Shown here: one piece after another, positions 8,386 through 17,075 of the stretch | Layout: every line of letters begins with the position of its first letter | How positions within the stretch are numbered: position 1 is the stretch's first letter | Source of the DNA: Bacteroidales bacterium | GTDB lineage: Bacteria; Bacteroidota; Bacteroidia; Bacteroidales; WCHB1-69 | Reading direction: 5' to 3' | NCBI GenBank assembly: GCA_024400755.1 | Contig: JAKSMG010000003.1 | Coordinates: 112,596-176,595, forward strand | DNA: 64,000 nucleotides | Position numbers and translations under genes: made by a program | Notes under the pieces: model-generated | What the model was told of the DNA's origin: nothing | What the model saw: only the letters and a program-made list of their open reading frames with translations | The model's database searches: none

Positions 8386-9393
8386 ATGGAAAACGGGAAA
8401 ATCAACGAAGAGAAACTAAAAGTTCTTAATTCCACCCTTGAAAAATTGGAAAAGACCTTTGGCAAAGGTGCGATTATGCGCTTAAGCGACACCCCTGTTG
8501 AAGATATTGATGTAATTCATACGGGATCATTGACTTTGGACTTGGCATTAGGAGTAGGCGGCCTGCCAAAGGGAAGAATCATAGAAATATACGGACCTGA
8601 ATCATCAGGTAAGACCACCTTGGCCATTCACGCCATTGCGGAAGCGCAAAAAGCGGGTGGTATTGCCGCCTTCATCGACGCGGAACACGCCTTTGACCGC
8701 AGTTATGCCGAAAAATTGGGCGTAAATACGGCCGAATTATTGGTTTCCCAACCCGATAATGGCGAACAAGCCCTTGAAATTGCCGATAACTTGATTCGTT
8801 CCGGTGCCATCGACATCATTGTCATCGACTCAGTTGCCGCCTTGACGCCGAAAAGCGAAATCGAAGGCGATATGGGCGATTCAAAAATGGGCTTGCAAGC
8901 ACGATTAATGTCCCAGGCATTGAGAAAACTCACCGCCACCATCAGCAAAACAGGATGTTGCTGCATTTTCATCAACCAATTGCGTGAAAAAATCGGTGTG
9001 ATGTTTGGCAATCCTGAAACCACAACCGGCGGTAATGCTCTGAAATTCTACGCTTCCGTCCGTTTGGATATCCGTCGTATGTCGCAGTTGAAAGACGGCG
9101 ACCTCGCATCTGGAAACAGAGTGAAAGTGAAAGTCGTGAAAAACAAAGTGGCACCTCCATTCCGCACCGCGGAATTTGACATCCTCTTTGGTGAAGGCAT
9201 TTCAAAAACAGGCGAAATCATCGATTTAGGCGTAGAATATAACATTATCAAGAAATCAGGTTCCTGGTTTTCTTACAACGACACCAAACTGGCTCAAGGA
9301 CGCGATTCCGTCAAGTCCCTTTTGAATGACAATCCAGAATTATTGGAACAACTTGAAACCCAAATCCGAGAAGCGGTTGCCGAACAAAAATAA
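8386..9393 (+). CDS. recA: Recombinase RecA
   Basis: RecA forms ATP-dependent filaments on single-stranded DNA for strand exchange and triggers LexA-type cleavage. The ATG at 8386 gives 335 residues and places it correctly after promoter P2; a longer frame from 8347 would overlap that promoter. Walker A GPESSGKT is at 70-77, the catalytic glutamate at 100 (DAEHAFD), Walker B IIVIDS at 144-149, and the L2 loop [15 protein letters not shown] at about 208-222. The C-terminus is shorter and less acidic than in E. coli, as is usual in the phylum. It heads a co-directional run with a TPR lipoprotein and ruvB. Confidence 0.98.
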   Translation: MENGKINEEKLKVLNSTLEKLEKTFGKGAIMRLSDTPVEDIDVIHTGSLTLDLALGVGGLPKGRIIEIYGPESSGKTTLAIHAIAEAQKAGGIAAFIDAEHAFDRSYAEKLGVNTAELLVSQPDNGEQALEIADNLIRSGAIDIIVIDSVAALTPKSEIEGDMGDSKMGLQARLMSQALRKLTATISKTGCCCIFINQLREKIGVMFGNPETTTGGNALKFYASVRLDIRRMSQLKDGDLASGNRVKVKVVKNKVAPPFRTAEFDILFGEGISKTGEIIDLGVEYNIIKKSGSWFSYNDTKLAQGRDSVKSLLNDNPELLEQLETQIREAVAEQK

Positions 9394-9410
9394 AACCAGC
9401 TTAAACCATT

Positions 9411-10433
9411 ATGAAAAAGCACATTATCAAATTTTTACTCATCGTTCTTGTCTTGGCGTGCGCAGCTTGCGGGGCCAATAACAAAAAATATGACGGAATG
9501 GAACCCGAATTGGCGAAATTGTGCAAGGCCATCGACAAAAATCCCAAAAATGCCGAAGCCCGATACAGCCGAGCCGTCTATTACTATAATCGGGGATTCA
9601 TTGAAGAAGCTAAAAACGATGTCTTTGAATGCTTGAAATTAGATGAGAAAAACGCAAAATATTATGTGCTGATGTCTGATGTCTATTTCGCTGAAAAGGA
9701 AACCGACCAGACAGAGGAAATGCTGGAAAGGGCCATCGCCTTAGAACCCGACAACAACGAGGCCAGACTGAAATTGGCAGAATTGTATTTTCACCTGAGG
9801 ATGTTCCAAGAATGCAACAATGCCTTGGATGCCGCCGTTGAAAAACAAAAGTTCAATCCTAAAGCCCACTTGATTAGGGGATTCTGCCTGAAAGAAATGC
9901 AAGACACCATTGGCGCAATGCGTATGTTTCAGTTGTGTATCGACCAAAATCCTTCGGAAATCAAGGCATTCTTAGAATTAGGATATTACTATCAGAAAAA
10001 GTTGGATCCAATGGCCATCAGCTATTATCAAAATGCCCTGCAGGCAGATCCCAACAATATTGAAATCAATTTCAATTTAGGCAAGATTTTACAAGACTTG
10101 GGAGAACGCGACCAAAACGAAGAACAAATTGACCAAGCCATTGAACAATACAAAATCGTTCTGAAACTTAAGGAAGACCATATTCCCGCATTAAACAACT
10201 TAGGGTATGTTTATATGGTGGACCAAGACAAATACAACGAAGCCATCGCATTGTTCAATAGAGCCGTCAAAGCGGAACCTAACTGCGTGGAAGCATACTG
10301 CAACCTCGGCGTTTGCTACGAATGTATGGGGGAAATAGAAAAATCGCGCGAGAATTATGAAATGGCACTCAAGATTTTGCCTAATTACGAAGGTGCCGTT
10401 TTAGGATTAAATCGATTAGATAAAATCAAATAA
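9411..10433 (+). CDS. TPR-repeat lipoprotein
   Basis: The 340-residue product has a lipoprotein signal ending CAACG (Cys about 20) and then a nearly continuous array of tetratricopeptide repeats. Typical repeat cores are seen, such as AEARYSRAVYYYNRG, ALNNLGYVYMVDQDKYNEA and AYCNLGVCYECMGEIEKS. TPR solenoids bind partner proteins, so this is likely a periplasmic scaffold anchored by lipid. It starts 17 bases after recA and ends 9 bases before ruvB, so the three are probably co-transcribed. No catalytic motif is present. Confidence 0.85.
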   Translation: MKKHIIKFLLIVLVLACAACGANNKKYDGMEPELAKLCKAIDKNPKNAEARYSRAVYYYNRGFIEEAKNDVFECLKLDEKNAKYYVLMSDVYFAEKETDQTEEMLERAIALEPDNNEARLKLAELYFHLRMFQECNNALDAAVEKQKFNPKAHLIRGFCLKEMQDTIGAMRMFQLCIDQNPSEIKAFLELGYYYQKKLDPMAISYYQNALQADPNNIEINFNLGKILQDLGERDQNEEQIDQAIEQYKIVLKLKEDHIPALNNLGYVYMVDQDKYNEAIALFNRAVKAEPNCVEAYCNLGVCYECMGEIEKSRENYEMALKILPNYEGAVLGLNRLDKIK

Positions 10434-10442
10434 TAAAAAACA

Positions 10443-11468
10443 ATGAATCAACATCTTGATCCCAGTTCTGAAAGACTTTCAGCAGCCGAAAAAGAATTTG
10501 AAAAAGCAATTCGGCCTGTTGATTTTGCGAGTTTTAACGGACAAGAACAGGTCATCGACAATATCATTGTTTTTGTAAGGGCGGCGAAGGCCCGCGGGGA
10601 AGCATTGGACCACGTTCTGCTCCACGGTCCTCCGGGTTTGGGAAAAACAACACTTTCCCACATCATCGCCAACGAAATGGGCGTCAATCTTAAAGTCACT
10701 TCAGGCCCTGTTATCGATAAACCTGGAGAATTGGCGGGTTTACTTACCAACCTTGAGCCCAACGACGTGCTTTTTATTGACGAGATTCACCGATTGTCTC
10801 CCGTCGTGGAAGAATATCTTTATTCCGCAATGGAAGATTATCGCATTGATATTATGATAGATAGCGGCCCAAATGCCCGCAGTGTACAAATATCACTAAA
10901 TCCGTTTACCTTGGTTGGTGCGACAACGCGTTCCGGTTTATTGACTGCTCCATTACGTTCTCGTTTCGGTATCAACTTACGATTGCAATACTATGATGCG
11001 GAAACTTTGGCTAAAATCTTAAAACGTTCCGCATCAATACTCAATATTCCCATTAACGAAGATGCCGCATTTGAGATTGCCCGCCGAAGTCGAGGAACGC
11101 CACGTATTGCCAATTTACTATTGAGACGTGTCAGGGATTTTGCCCAAATTAAGGGTAATGGCACCATCACTTACGAAATCACGCAAATTGCTCTCGCCGC
11201 CCTCAATGTGGACAAACACGGTCTGGACGAAATGGACAACCGCATTTTATCCACTATTGTGGAAAAATTCAAAGGCGGACCCGTCGGCATTTCCACCATC
11301 GCTACCGCCGTAGGCGAAGATCGAGGAACTTTGGAAGAAGTGTACGAACCTTTCCTCATTCAAGAGGGTTACCTAATGCGAACCCCGCGCGGCCGCGAAG
11401 TGACAGAATTAGGTTTCGCCCACCTCGGAAAAGTCAAATTCAACGACCAACAACCATCCTTATTCTAG
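10443..11468 (+). CDS. ruvB: Holliday junction branch migration ATPase RuvB
   Basis: RuvB hexamers drive Holliday junction migration with RuvA. The 341-residue protein has all family motifs: Walker A GPPGLGKT (62-69), Walker B DEIH (113-116), sensor I GATTRSG (159-165) and the arginine-finger segment PLRSRFG (170-176). A C-terminal winged-helix domain ends with [16 protein letters not shown]. Length is normal. Its placement with recA gives a small recombination cluster. No ruvA or ruvC lies nearby in this window. Confidence 0.97.
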   Translation: MNQHLDPSSERLSAAEKEFEKAIRPVDFASFNGQEQVIDNIIVFVRAAKARGEALDHVLLHGPPGLGKTTLSHIIANEMGVNLKVTSGPVIDKPGELAGLLTNLEPNDVLFIDEIHRLSPVVEEYLYSAMEDYRIDIMIDSGPNARSVQISLNPFTLVGATTRSGLLTAPLRSRFGINLRLQYYDAETLAKILKRSASILNIPINEDAAFEIARRSRGTPRIANLLLRRVRDFAQIKGNGTITYEITQIALAALNVDKHGLDEMDNRILSTIVEKFKGGPVGISTIATAVGEDRGTLEEVYEPFLIQEGYLMRTPRGREVTELGFAHLGKVKFNDQQPSLF

Positions 11469-11496
11469 ATTATTAATATTTCAAATACCAAACGTC

Positions 11497-12324
11497 ATGA
11501 AAAAATTTTTCTGTTTTCTATGTTTAATTGCCCTATGTTCCAGCATTTTTGCCCAAGATTATTCTAACGATAACTCACGCAAAAATAAAAAGATGTATTC
11601 TCAAGCTGTTGACTCATACAACGACTTAGAAGCCAGACGTGTAGTGGTTGGTATCACTTTCGGTCCCACTTTCAATTGGATGAACTGGAAAAACCATAAA
11701 GCGGCACCTGAAGGATATTGGAGATCAATTCCCGGCACCAAGGTTGGATTACGGTATGGTCTCAACCTGGACGTTGACCTGACCAAAGAAAAACATTACT
11801 TCGTTTCTACTGGTATTTTAGTAGAACATACTGGCGGCAGACTCAATTTTGAAGACAACATCGTGCTCATCGATGTTCCTATGGTAAGAAAAATGGATCG
11901 AAGCTATAAAAGCATCTATCTCACCATTCCTACCGCAGTTACACTGAAAACGCCCAGCTTTAGCAATTTTATTATCTGTGGAAATGTAGGTTTTTACCAT
12001 AGTTTTAATGTTTATGCCCGCTATCAATCCAGCTTTGATATTATTCCTCCTGGAAATGAATCTAAAATAGAAAATAAGGAAACTATCAACCACATCACTT
12101 CAGACTGGGAAAAAGACAAGGAAGTAGCCCTGTTCAAAGAGTCTATTTTCGCGGGACTTGGCGTTGAATATGTCATCAAAAACAACCTCAAGGCAAAATT
12201 ATACATCAACTACGCACAGTCTTTAAACAACTATTTCTCAAAAGATGCCACTAATTCCTATACCGGCGTGAAAGAAAAAGCATCTATCGGAACCATAGAA
12301 ATTTTATTGGGCCTTTCATTCTAA
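11497..12324 (+). CDS. Outer-membrane beta-barrel protein (porin-like)
   Basis: This 275-residue secreted protein has a signal peptide (cleavage near Ile-Phe-Ala-Gln, about 20). Alternating hydrophobic/polar strands follow, and the C-terminus ends in an amphipathic strand with terminal Phe (EILLGLSF), which is typical of BAM-inserted barrels. The general pattern resembles PorT-like outer-membrane proteins of Bacteroidota, but I cannot assign it to PorT itself. It follows ruvB by 28 bases and precedes the FAH-family gene by 7, so it may be part of the recA run. Confidence 0.75.
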   Translation: MKKFFCFLCLIALCSSIFAQDYSNDNSRKNKKMYSQAVDSYNDLEARRVVVGITFGPTFNWMNWKNHKAAPEGYWRSIPGTKVGLRYGLNLDVDLTKEKHYFVSTGILVEHTGGRLNFEDNIVLIDVPMVRKMDRSYKSIYLTIPTAVTLKTPSFSNFIICGNVGFYHSFNVYARYQSSFDIIPPGNESKIENKETINHITSDWEKDKEVALFKESIFAGLGVEYVIKNNLKAKLYINYAQSLNNYFSKDATNSYTGVKEKASIGTIEILLGLSF

Positions 12325-12331
12325 CAGCAAA

Positions 12332-12943
12332 ATGAAAATCATCTGCATCGGCAAAAATTATCTCAAACATATTCAGGAGCTAGATAGAAAAAGACCCACT
12401 GAACCTGTTTTCTTTTTAAAACCTGATTCTGCCATCATACAAAGAAATAGACCTTTTTTTCTGCCTGATTTTTCAGAAGAAATCCATCACGAAGTGGAAT
12501 TGATCTATAGAATTTGTAAGGTGGGAAAATGTATTCAACCCAAATTCGCCCATCATTATTATGATGCCATAGGATTAGGTATTGACTTTACAGCCAGGGA
12601 TTTACAACGAAAATGCGTCAGCGAGGGCAATCCCTGGGAAATTGCCAAGGCATTCGACGGTTCTGCCGTAATCAGTAAATTTGTCCCCAAAGAACAATTG
12701 GGCGACCTCAACAATCTGGATTTCAGACTATTGCTTAATGACCAATGCGTTCAGCACGGAAACAACAAGGATATGATTTTCCGCATTGACGAAATCATCA
12801 GTTATGTTTCACAATTTATCACATTGAAAATTGGAGACATTATTTTTACTGGAACACCCGAAGGTGTTGGAAAAGTAGCTATTGAAGATCATTTGCAAGG
12901 TTTTATCGGAGAAGAAAAATTTTTAGATTTCAAAATAAAATAA
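12332..12943 (+). CDS. Fumarylacetoacetate hydrolase (FAH) family enzyme
   Basis: FAH-family enzymes are metal-dependent hydrolases, decarboxylases or isomerases acting on acylpyruvate-like diketoacids. The 203-residue protein has the KIICIGKNYLKHI start seen in short YcgM-type members. Metal-ligand segments are HHEVELIYRI (about 50-60) and GLGIDFTARDLQ (about 88-99), and TGTPEGVG lies near 170. The substrate is probably oxaloacetate enol or an acylpyruvate, but the sequence does not say. It sits 6 bases before purB. Confidence 0.9.
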   Translation: MKIICIGKNYLKHIQELDRKRPTEPVFFLKPDSAIIQRNRPFFLPDFSEEIHHEVELIYRICKVGKCIQPKFAHHYYDAIGLGIDFTARDLQRKCVSEGNPWEIAKAFDGSAVISKFVPKEQLGDLNNLDFRLLLNDQCVQHGNNKDMIFRIDEIISYVSQFITLKIGDIIFTGTPEGVGKVAIEDHLQGFIGEEKFLDFKIK

Positions 12944-12949
12944 ACTATT

Positions 12950-14245
12950 ATGATTCCAAGATATTCACGGCCCGATATGAGTGCCGTATGGACTGAAGAA
13001 AACAAGTTCAACAGTTATTTGAAAGTTGAAATAGAAGCCGCTGCCGCATGGAGCAAATTAGGCGTGATTCCTGAAAAAGACGTGGAACTGCTGCGTAAAA
13101 ACGCCCGCTTCAACATTGACAGAATATATGAAATCGAAAAGGAAACCAAACACGATATCGTGGCATTTACCCGCACGGTAAGCGAAAGTTTGGGTGAAGA
13201 AAAAAAGTGGGTGCATTACGGCTTGACTTCTACCGACGTGGTAGATACCGCCAACGGCTATTTGCTAAAACAGGCCAATGAGATTTTGCGCGCCGACCTG
13301 AAGCGAATGTCCGAGATTTTGAAAAAACGTGCCTACGAATTTAAAGACACACCCTGTATCGGTCGTACCCACGGCGTCCACGCCGACATCACTTCTTTGG
13401 GACTGAAATGGGCTTTGTGGTTTGAAGATATGCAGCGCAATATGGCCCGTTTCGAAGATGCCGCCGCCGATGTCGAATGCGGCAAGGTAAGCGGTGCGGT
13501 CGGTAATTTTGCCAATGCTCCCGCCTTCGTCCAAGACTATGTTTGCGAACAATTGGGCATCCATTCCGCCAAGATTTCCACCCAAACACTGCAACGTGAC
13601 CGCCACGCACATTATATCGCCACCTTGGCCTTAATCGGTGCGTGCATCGAAAAAATGGCAACAGAATTGAGACATTGGCAACGTACCGAATTGCGCGAAG
13701 CAGAAGAAAAATTCGGCAAAGGCCAAAAAGGATCTTCCGCCATGCCCCACAAACGCAACCCCATCAGCAGCGAAAATATGTGCGGCTGCGCCCGTGTACT
13801 TCGCGGCTATATGATTTCCTCTTACGAAGACATCGCTCTTTGGCACGAACGCGACATCTCCCACTCTTCCGCCGAACGCATCATCCTTCCCGATGCCACC
13901 ATTTTGCTCGACTATATGCTCAACCGCTTCTCCGGCATCCTCGAAAATCTCGTCGTATTCCCAGAAAATATGCTGAAAAACATCTACTTGACACACAAAG
14001 TGATTTTCGCCCAGCGCGTGATGACCACCCTTATCGGGAAAGGCCTTTCTCGCGAAAGCGCCTACGATTTGGTGCAACCTATCGCTATGACTGCCTGGTT
14101 CGAAGGCAAAGATTACAAAGAACTGCTCGAACAAAATGAAGAAATCCACAAATATCTTAGCACCGAAGAATTAGACGGATGCTTTACTTTGGAATACTAT
14201 CTGAAAAACGTGGACTTGATTTTCTCTCGCGTATTCGGCGAATAA
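12950..14245 (+). CDS. purB: Adenylosuccinate lyase
   Basis: PurB releases fumarate from SAICAR and from adenylosuccinate in purine synthesis. The 431-residue protein has the superfamily motifs TSTD (93-96), GRTHG with the catalytic His region (138-142), and the flexible signature loop SSAMPHKRNP (262-271), with the catalytic serine in the GSSAMP segment. Length matches the 430-residue bacterial form. The upstream FAH-family gene ends 6 bases before it. A hairpin at 14261 follows. Confidence 0.97.
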   Translation: MIPRYSRPDMSAVWTEENKFNSYLKVEIEAAAAWSKLGVIPEKDVELLRKNARFNIDRIYEIEKETKHDIVAFTRTVSESLGEEKKWVHYGLTSTDVVDTANGYLLKQANEILRADLKRMSEILKKRAYEFKDTPCIGRTHGVHADITSLGLKWALWFEDMQRNMARFEDAAADVECGKVSGAVGNFANAPAFVQDYVCEQLGIHSAKISTQTLQRDRHAHYIATLALIGACIEKMATELRHWQRTELREAEEKFGKGQKGSSAMPHKRNPISSENMCGCARVLRGYMISSYEDIALWHERDISHSSAERIILPDATILLDYMLNRFSGILENLVVFPENMLKNIYLTHKVIFAQRVMTTLIGKGLSRESAYDLVQPIAMTAWFEGKDYKELLEQNEEIHKYLSTEELDGCFTLEYYLKNVDLIFSRVFGE

Positions 14246-14260
14246 AACCATAGAACATTT

Positions 14261-14291
14261 GGCAGAAGCGGGTATGGCAACCTCTTCTGCC
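14261..14291 (+). terminator. Hairpin after purB, possible terminator
   Basis: GGCAGAAG (14261-14268) pairs with CTTCTGCC (14284-14291), and GGT/ACC extend the stem. There is no strong T run, so it may only attenuate or stabilise the mRNA. Confidence 0.45.
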
Positions 14292-14308
14292 TTCAAAATT
14301 TAATCAAT

Positions 14309-15286
14309 ATGAAAAGGATAAGTTTATTGGTGTTTAGCTTGATTTTTTTATTCTGCTCCTGCGGAAAGAAAAAAATAGGTGCCTTCAAAGCTGATAATTT
14401 TTCCAATGGCAAAGCCGGGGAAATGATTTTGGTAATGGACGACCACTTTTTCACCCAAGAAGAAAAACAAATTGTGATAGACAGCTTGGAACAAGCTCAA
14501 CCCGCCATCAACCAAATAGAACCGATGTTCGACGTACTGAATCTTCAAAACAAGGATTTCACCTCCAACTTCGTCAGACACCGCAATATCGTCCATTTTG
14601 ATTGCGACAGCAGCTATTCATCCAATATCATTACCTTTGAGAGAAATATGTGGTCAAATCCGCAAGTATATGTCAAAATTAAAGGCAATAACGCGGACAG
14701 CTGCGTGGCTATCTTTCAACAAAATGCGGATACTATTATTAAGTTGTTGTATGATAATGATTTGAGACGAGTTCAATACGCCTTTAACCGAGATTTGGAG
14801 CCAAGTATCAAGAAAATTCTGAAAGATAAATTCGGCATTACCTTATGTGTTCCTATGCACTATTTCATTGCCGATGAAACGGAAGATTTTCTTTGGTTAC
14901 GATTCAGAACCACCAAAAACGACCGATTCATTATGATATACAAACAACCCGCATACGAACTCACCGAAGCCAATGTCATTGCCGCCCGCGACAGCATTAC
15001 AAAAAAATACATTCCCGGTGCCGTCAAGGGCGCATATCCTATCATTACCCAGCATTTTGGTTTTCCCATTGTCAATAACACCAAGATTGGAGCCAAGAAT
15101 GGCGTAGAAATGCGTGGCCTTTGGGAATGCGTAGGCGACCACATGGGGGGGCCTTTTTATAGTTTCACCTATCTTTCTCCCGACAAAAATTACTGCATTA
15201 CCGTAGATGGATTTGTCTATGCCCCGCAGGAAAACAAACGAAATTATTTAAGAGAAGTGGAAGCTATCGTAAAATCCATAAAATAA
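14309..15286 (+). CDS. DUF4837 family lipoprotein
   Basis: The 325-residue protein has a lipoprotein signal ending LFCSC (Cys about 18) and a mature part opening with SNGKAGEMILVMDD, which I recognise as the start of the DUF4837 family restricted to Bacteroidota. Two repeated halves are suggested by FERNMWSNPQVYVKIKG and the later DRFIMIYKQPAY strands. The function of the family is unknown. It is probably periplasmic, anchored to the outer membrane. The sigma-factor gene starts 31 bases downstream. Confidence 0.85.
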   Translation: MKRISLLVFSLIFLFCSCGKKKIGAFKADNFSNGKAGEMILVMDDHFFTQEEKQIVIDSLEQAQPAINQIEPMFDVLNLQNKDFTSNFVRHRNIVHFDCDSSYSSNIITFERNMWSNPQVYVKIKGNNADSCVAIFQQNADTIIKLLYDNDLRRVQYAFNRDLEPSIKKILKDKFGITLCVPMHYFIADETEDFLWLRFRTTKNDRFIMIYKQPAYELTEANVIAARDSITKKYIPGAVKGAYPIITQHFGFPIVNNTKIGAKNGVEMRGLWECVGDHMGGPFYSFTYLSPDKNYCITVDGFVYAPQENKRNYLREVEAIVKSIK

Positions 15287-15317
15287 TTTCATTTTTTTGT
15301 AACGTTTTGAGCTTTTC

Positions 15318-15881
15318 ATGCGTCTAATGGATGTGAAAGCAACGGATAAATACCAGCAGATTATTAATGGCTGCCTCCAAAACAAACGAGGCAGTCAGCA
15401 AGAATTGTATGATATTTTTGCTCCCAAAATGCTTACCGTATGTATGCGTTATGCCTTCACACAACAAGAAGCAGAAGATATAATGATTGAGGGGTTTGTG
15501 GCGGTTTTCAATCATCTGGCTGATTTTAAAAATGAAAGTTCTTTGGAACAATGGATCCGGCAAATTATGGTCAATAAAGCCATTTCCAACTACCGCAATA
15601 ACAAGCGTAGATACAACCATTTGACCATAGATGAAAATATTGAACTGGAAGATGAACAGATTTTGGATATTGAAAGTTCAATGACCGGGAAAAAGCTGAT
15701 TCAGATGATTCAGCAAATGCCCGATAATTTGAAAATGGTATTCAACTTGCGTGTTTTTGAAGAATACGAATTCAAAGAAATCGCTGAGGAATTGACCATT
15801 CCCGTATCAACTGCCAGGGTTTATTTTCTTAGGGCAAAAAAATGGATTAACGAACATATTGAAATAGAAAATCATAGATAG
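15318..15881 (+). CDS. ECF-type RNA polymerase sigma factor
   Basis: The 187-residue protein has sigma region 2 (about 35-95: MRYAFTQQEAEDIMIEGF, then FKNESSLEQWIRQIMVNKAI) and region 4 (about 130-180: MPDNLKMVFNLRVFEEY, FKEIAEELTIPVSTARVY). There is no region 1 or 3, so it is group 4 (ECF). An alternative start at 15327 would remove three residues. It ends one base before the ATG of the gene at 15883, so the two are translationally close, the usual arrangement for a sigma factor and its membrane regulator. Confidence 0.92.
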   Translation: MRLMDVKATDKYQQIINGCLQNKRGSQQELYDIFAPKMLTVCMRYAFTQQEAEDIMIEGFVAVFNHLADFKNESSLEQWIRQIMVNKAISNYRNNKRRYNHLTIDENIELEDEQILDIESSMTGKKLIQMIQQMPDNLKMVFNLRVFEEYEFKEIAEELTIPVSTARVYFLRAKKWINEHIEIENHR

Positions 15882-15882
15882 G

Positions 15883-16806
15883 ATGAGCAATATAAAAGAC
15901 ATTGTAGAACAAGTGCGGGAAACGCCCTCGCCACGTTGCTGGGACAGCATTGCCAGCCAATTGCCGGCCGTGGGTGCTGCCGCAGGCACCAGTGCTGCCA
16001 CAGGCGGTAAAATCGCCGCCACGGCCACAAAATCGGCCTTGTCGGCAGGAAAACTCGCCGTCATCATCGGCAGTACCGCCGCCGTAACAGCAGGAGTCAT
16101 CACAAGCATTACCGTGCTGAAAAACGATTCCGTTTCCACACCCCCTGCCTCAAACGACAATACCGTCGCCATCCTCGATGATAACACCAATAGCGATTCT
16201 ACCACCTTTATTATTGAAGAACCTATCTCAACAACAGAAAACAAAAATATTGCTCAACATACCCAAAACAATATCGTTTCAACTGACAATACTACCAACA
16301 CACCAAGTTCACCCAATCCCGCAAATTCACCAGTCACCACCCCTGTCACTCCATCAAACGCCACCCTCGCAACGATAAACTACCCAATGGCGCAAAATAT
16401 TTCAACCACCCCACAACAAACTTCCACGACTCCCCAAACTGCTACCACCGAACCTCAACCCTCCCACCAAACGCAAAATCAATCACAACAAGCCAAAAAC
16501 GACAACAAAGATGACAATTTTGATGATTTTGACTACGCTAAACCCATCAAAATTGAAATTCCCAATATCTTCACACCCAACGGAGACGGCATCAACGACC
16601 TATTTGTCATCAGCGGTATAGAAAACTGCCAAAAAAGTAATTTGATTGTCAAAGATCACAAAGGAAAAATTGTCCTTCAAAGTCAACACTACGACAACAA
16701 CTGGGACGGTAACAATCTACCTGACGGCACTTATTTCTATCAATTCGCCTATACCATCAACAATATCAACGAAGTTCGCCGCGGACAACTTATGATTCGA
16801 CGCTAA
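15883..16806 (+). CDS. Single-pass membrane protein with C-terminal T9SS type B (CHU_C) domain; anti-sigma-like
   Basis: The 307-residue protein has no signal peptide. Its N-terminus (1-28) contains PSPRCWDSIASQLP, like the short cytoplasmic segment of Bacteroidota ECF-linked membrane proteins. An Ala/Gly-rich stretch follows, then one transmembrane helix at about 57-79. A long linker rich in Thr, Pro, Asn and Gln (about 85-215) leads to a gliding-motility-associated C-terminal domain (about 226-307) with IFTPNGDGINDLF, WDGNNLPDGTYFYQF and RRGQLMIRR. The position after the sigma gene suggests an anti-sigma factor or sensor. The sorting-type domain would face the periplasm. This combination is odd, because T9SS domains normally sit on fully exported cargo. 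Confidence 0.8.
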   Translation: MSNIKDIVEQVRETPSPRCWDSIASQLPAVGAAAGTSAATGGKIAATATKSALSAGKLAVIIGSTAAVTAGVITSITVLKNDSVSTPPASNDNTVAILDDNTNSDSTTFIIEEPISTTENKNIAQHTQNNIVSTDNTTNTPSSPNPANSPVTTPVTPSNATLATINYPMAQNISTTPQQTSTTPQTATTEPQPSHQTQNQSQQAKNDNKDDNFDDFDYAKPIKIEIPNIFTPNGDGINDLFVISGIENCQKSNLIVKDHKGKIVLQSQHYDNNWDGNNLPDGTYFYQFAYTINNINEVRRGQLMIRR

Positions 16807-17075
16807 ATCATTCGATATTTCTCCAAGTCTGCTCAGGGTTTTCAAAGTACTTAACTAAATCAATGTTATACCAGCAATGGCAAATCAACGTGGACAGATT
16901 GGAAAAGCACCATTTTTTCTGTCGCGTTTTCTGACCAAGGACAGCAGCAGATTGGCGATGAGCCACCCGGATGACATTGACACTGCCACTATAGAAGTAT
17001 TTGAGCGGAAAGTTTTGTTTAAGCTATTTGAACAGGAATTCAAATTAGCGACCAAACGACACATAATCCGACTTT
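16807..17075. other. Intergenic region, no supported gene; possible coding remnant
   Basis: No convincing gene is seen. On the minus strand a frame ending at 16808 stays open for about 60 codons and reads Trp-Cys-Phe-Ser, CHCWYNIDLVKYFEN and a final TWRNIE, but it lacks a start and a ribosome site. It could be a decayed gene end. The plus-strand frame from 16877 has no signal, motif or promoter. Confidence 0.3.
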
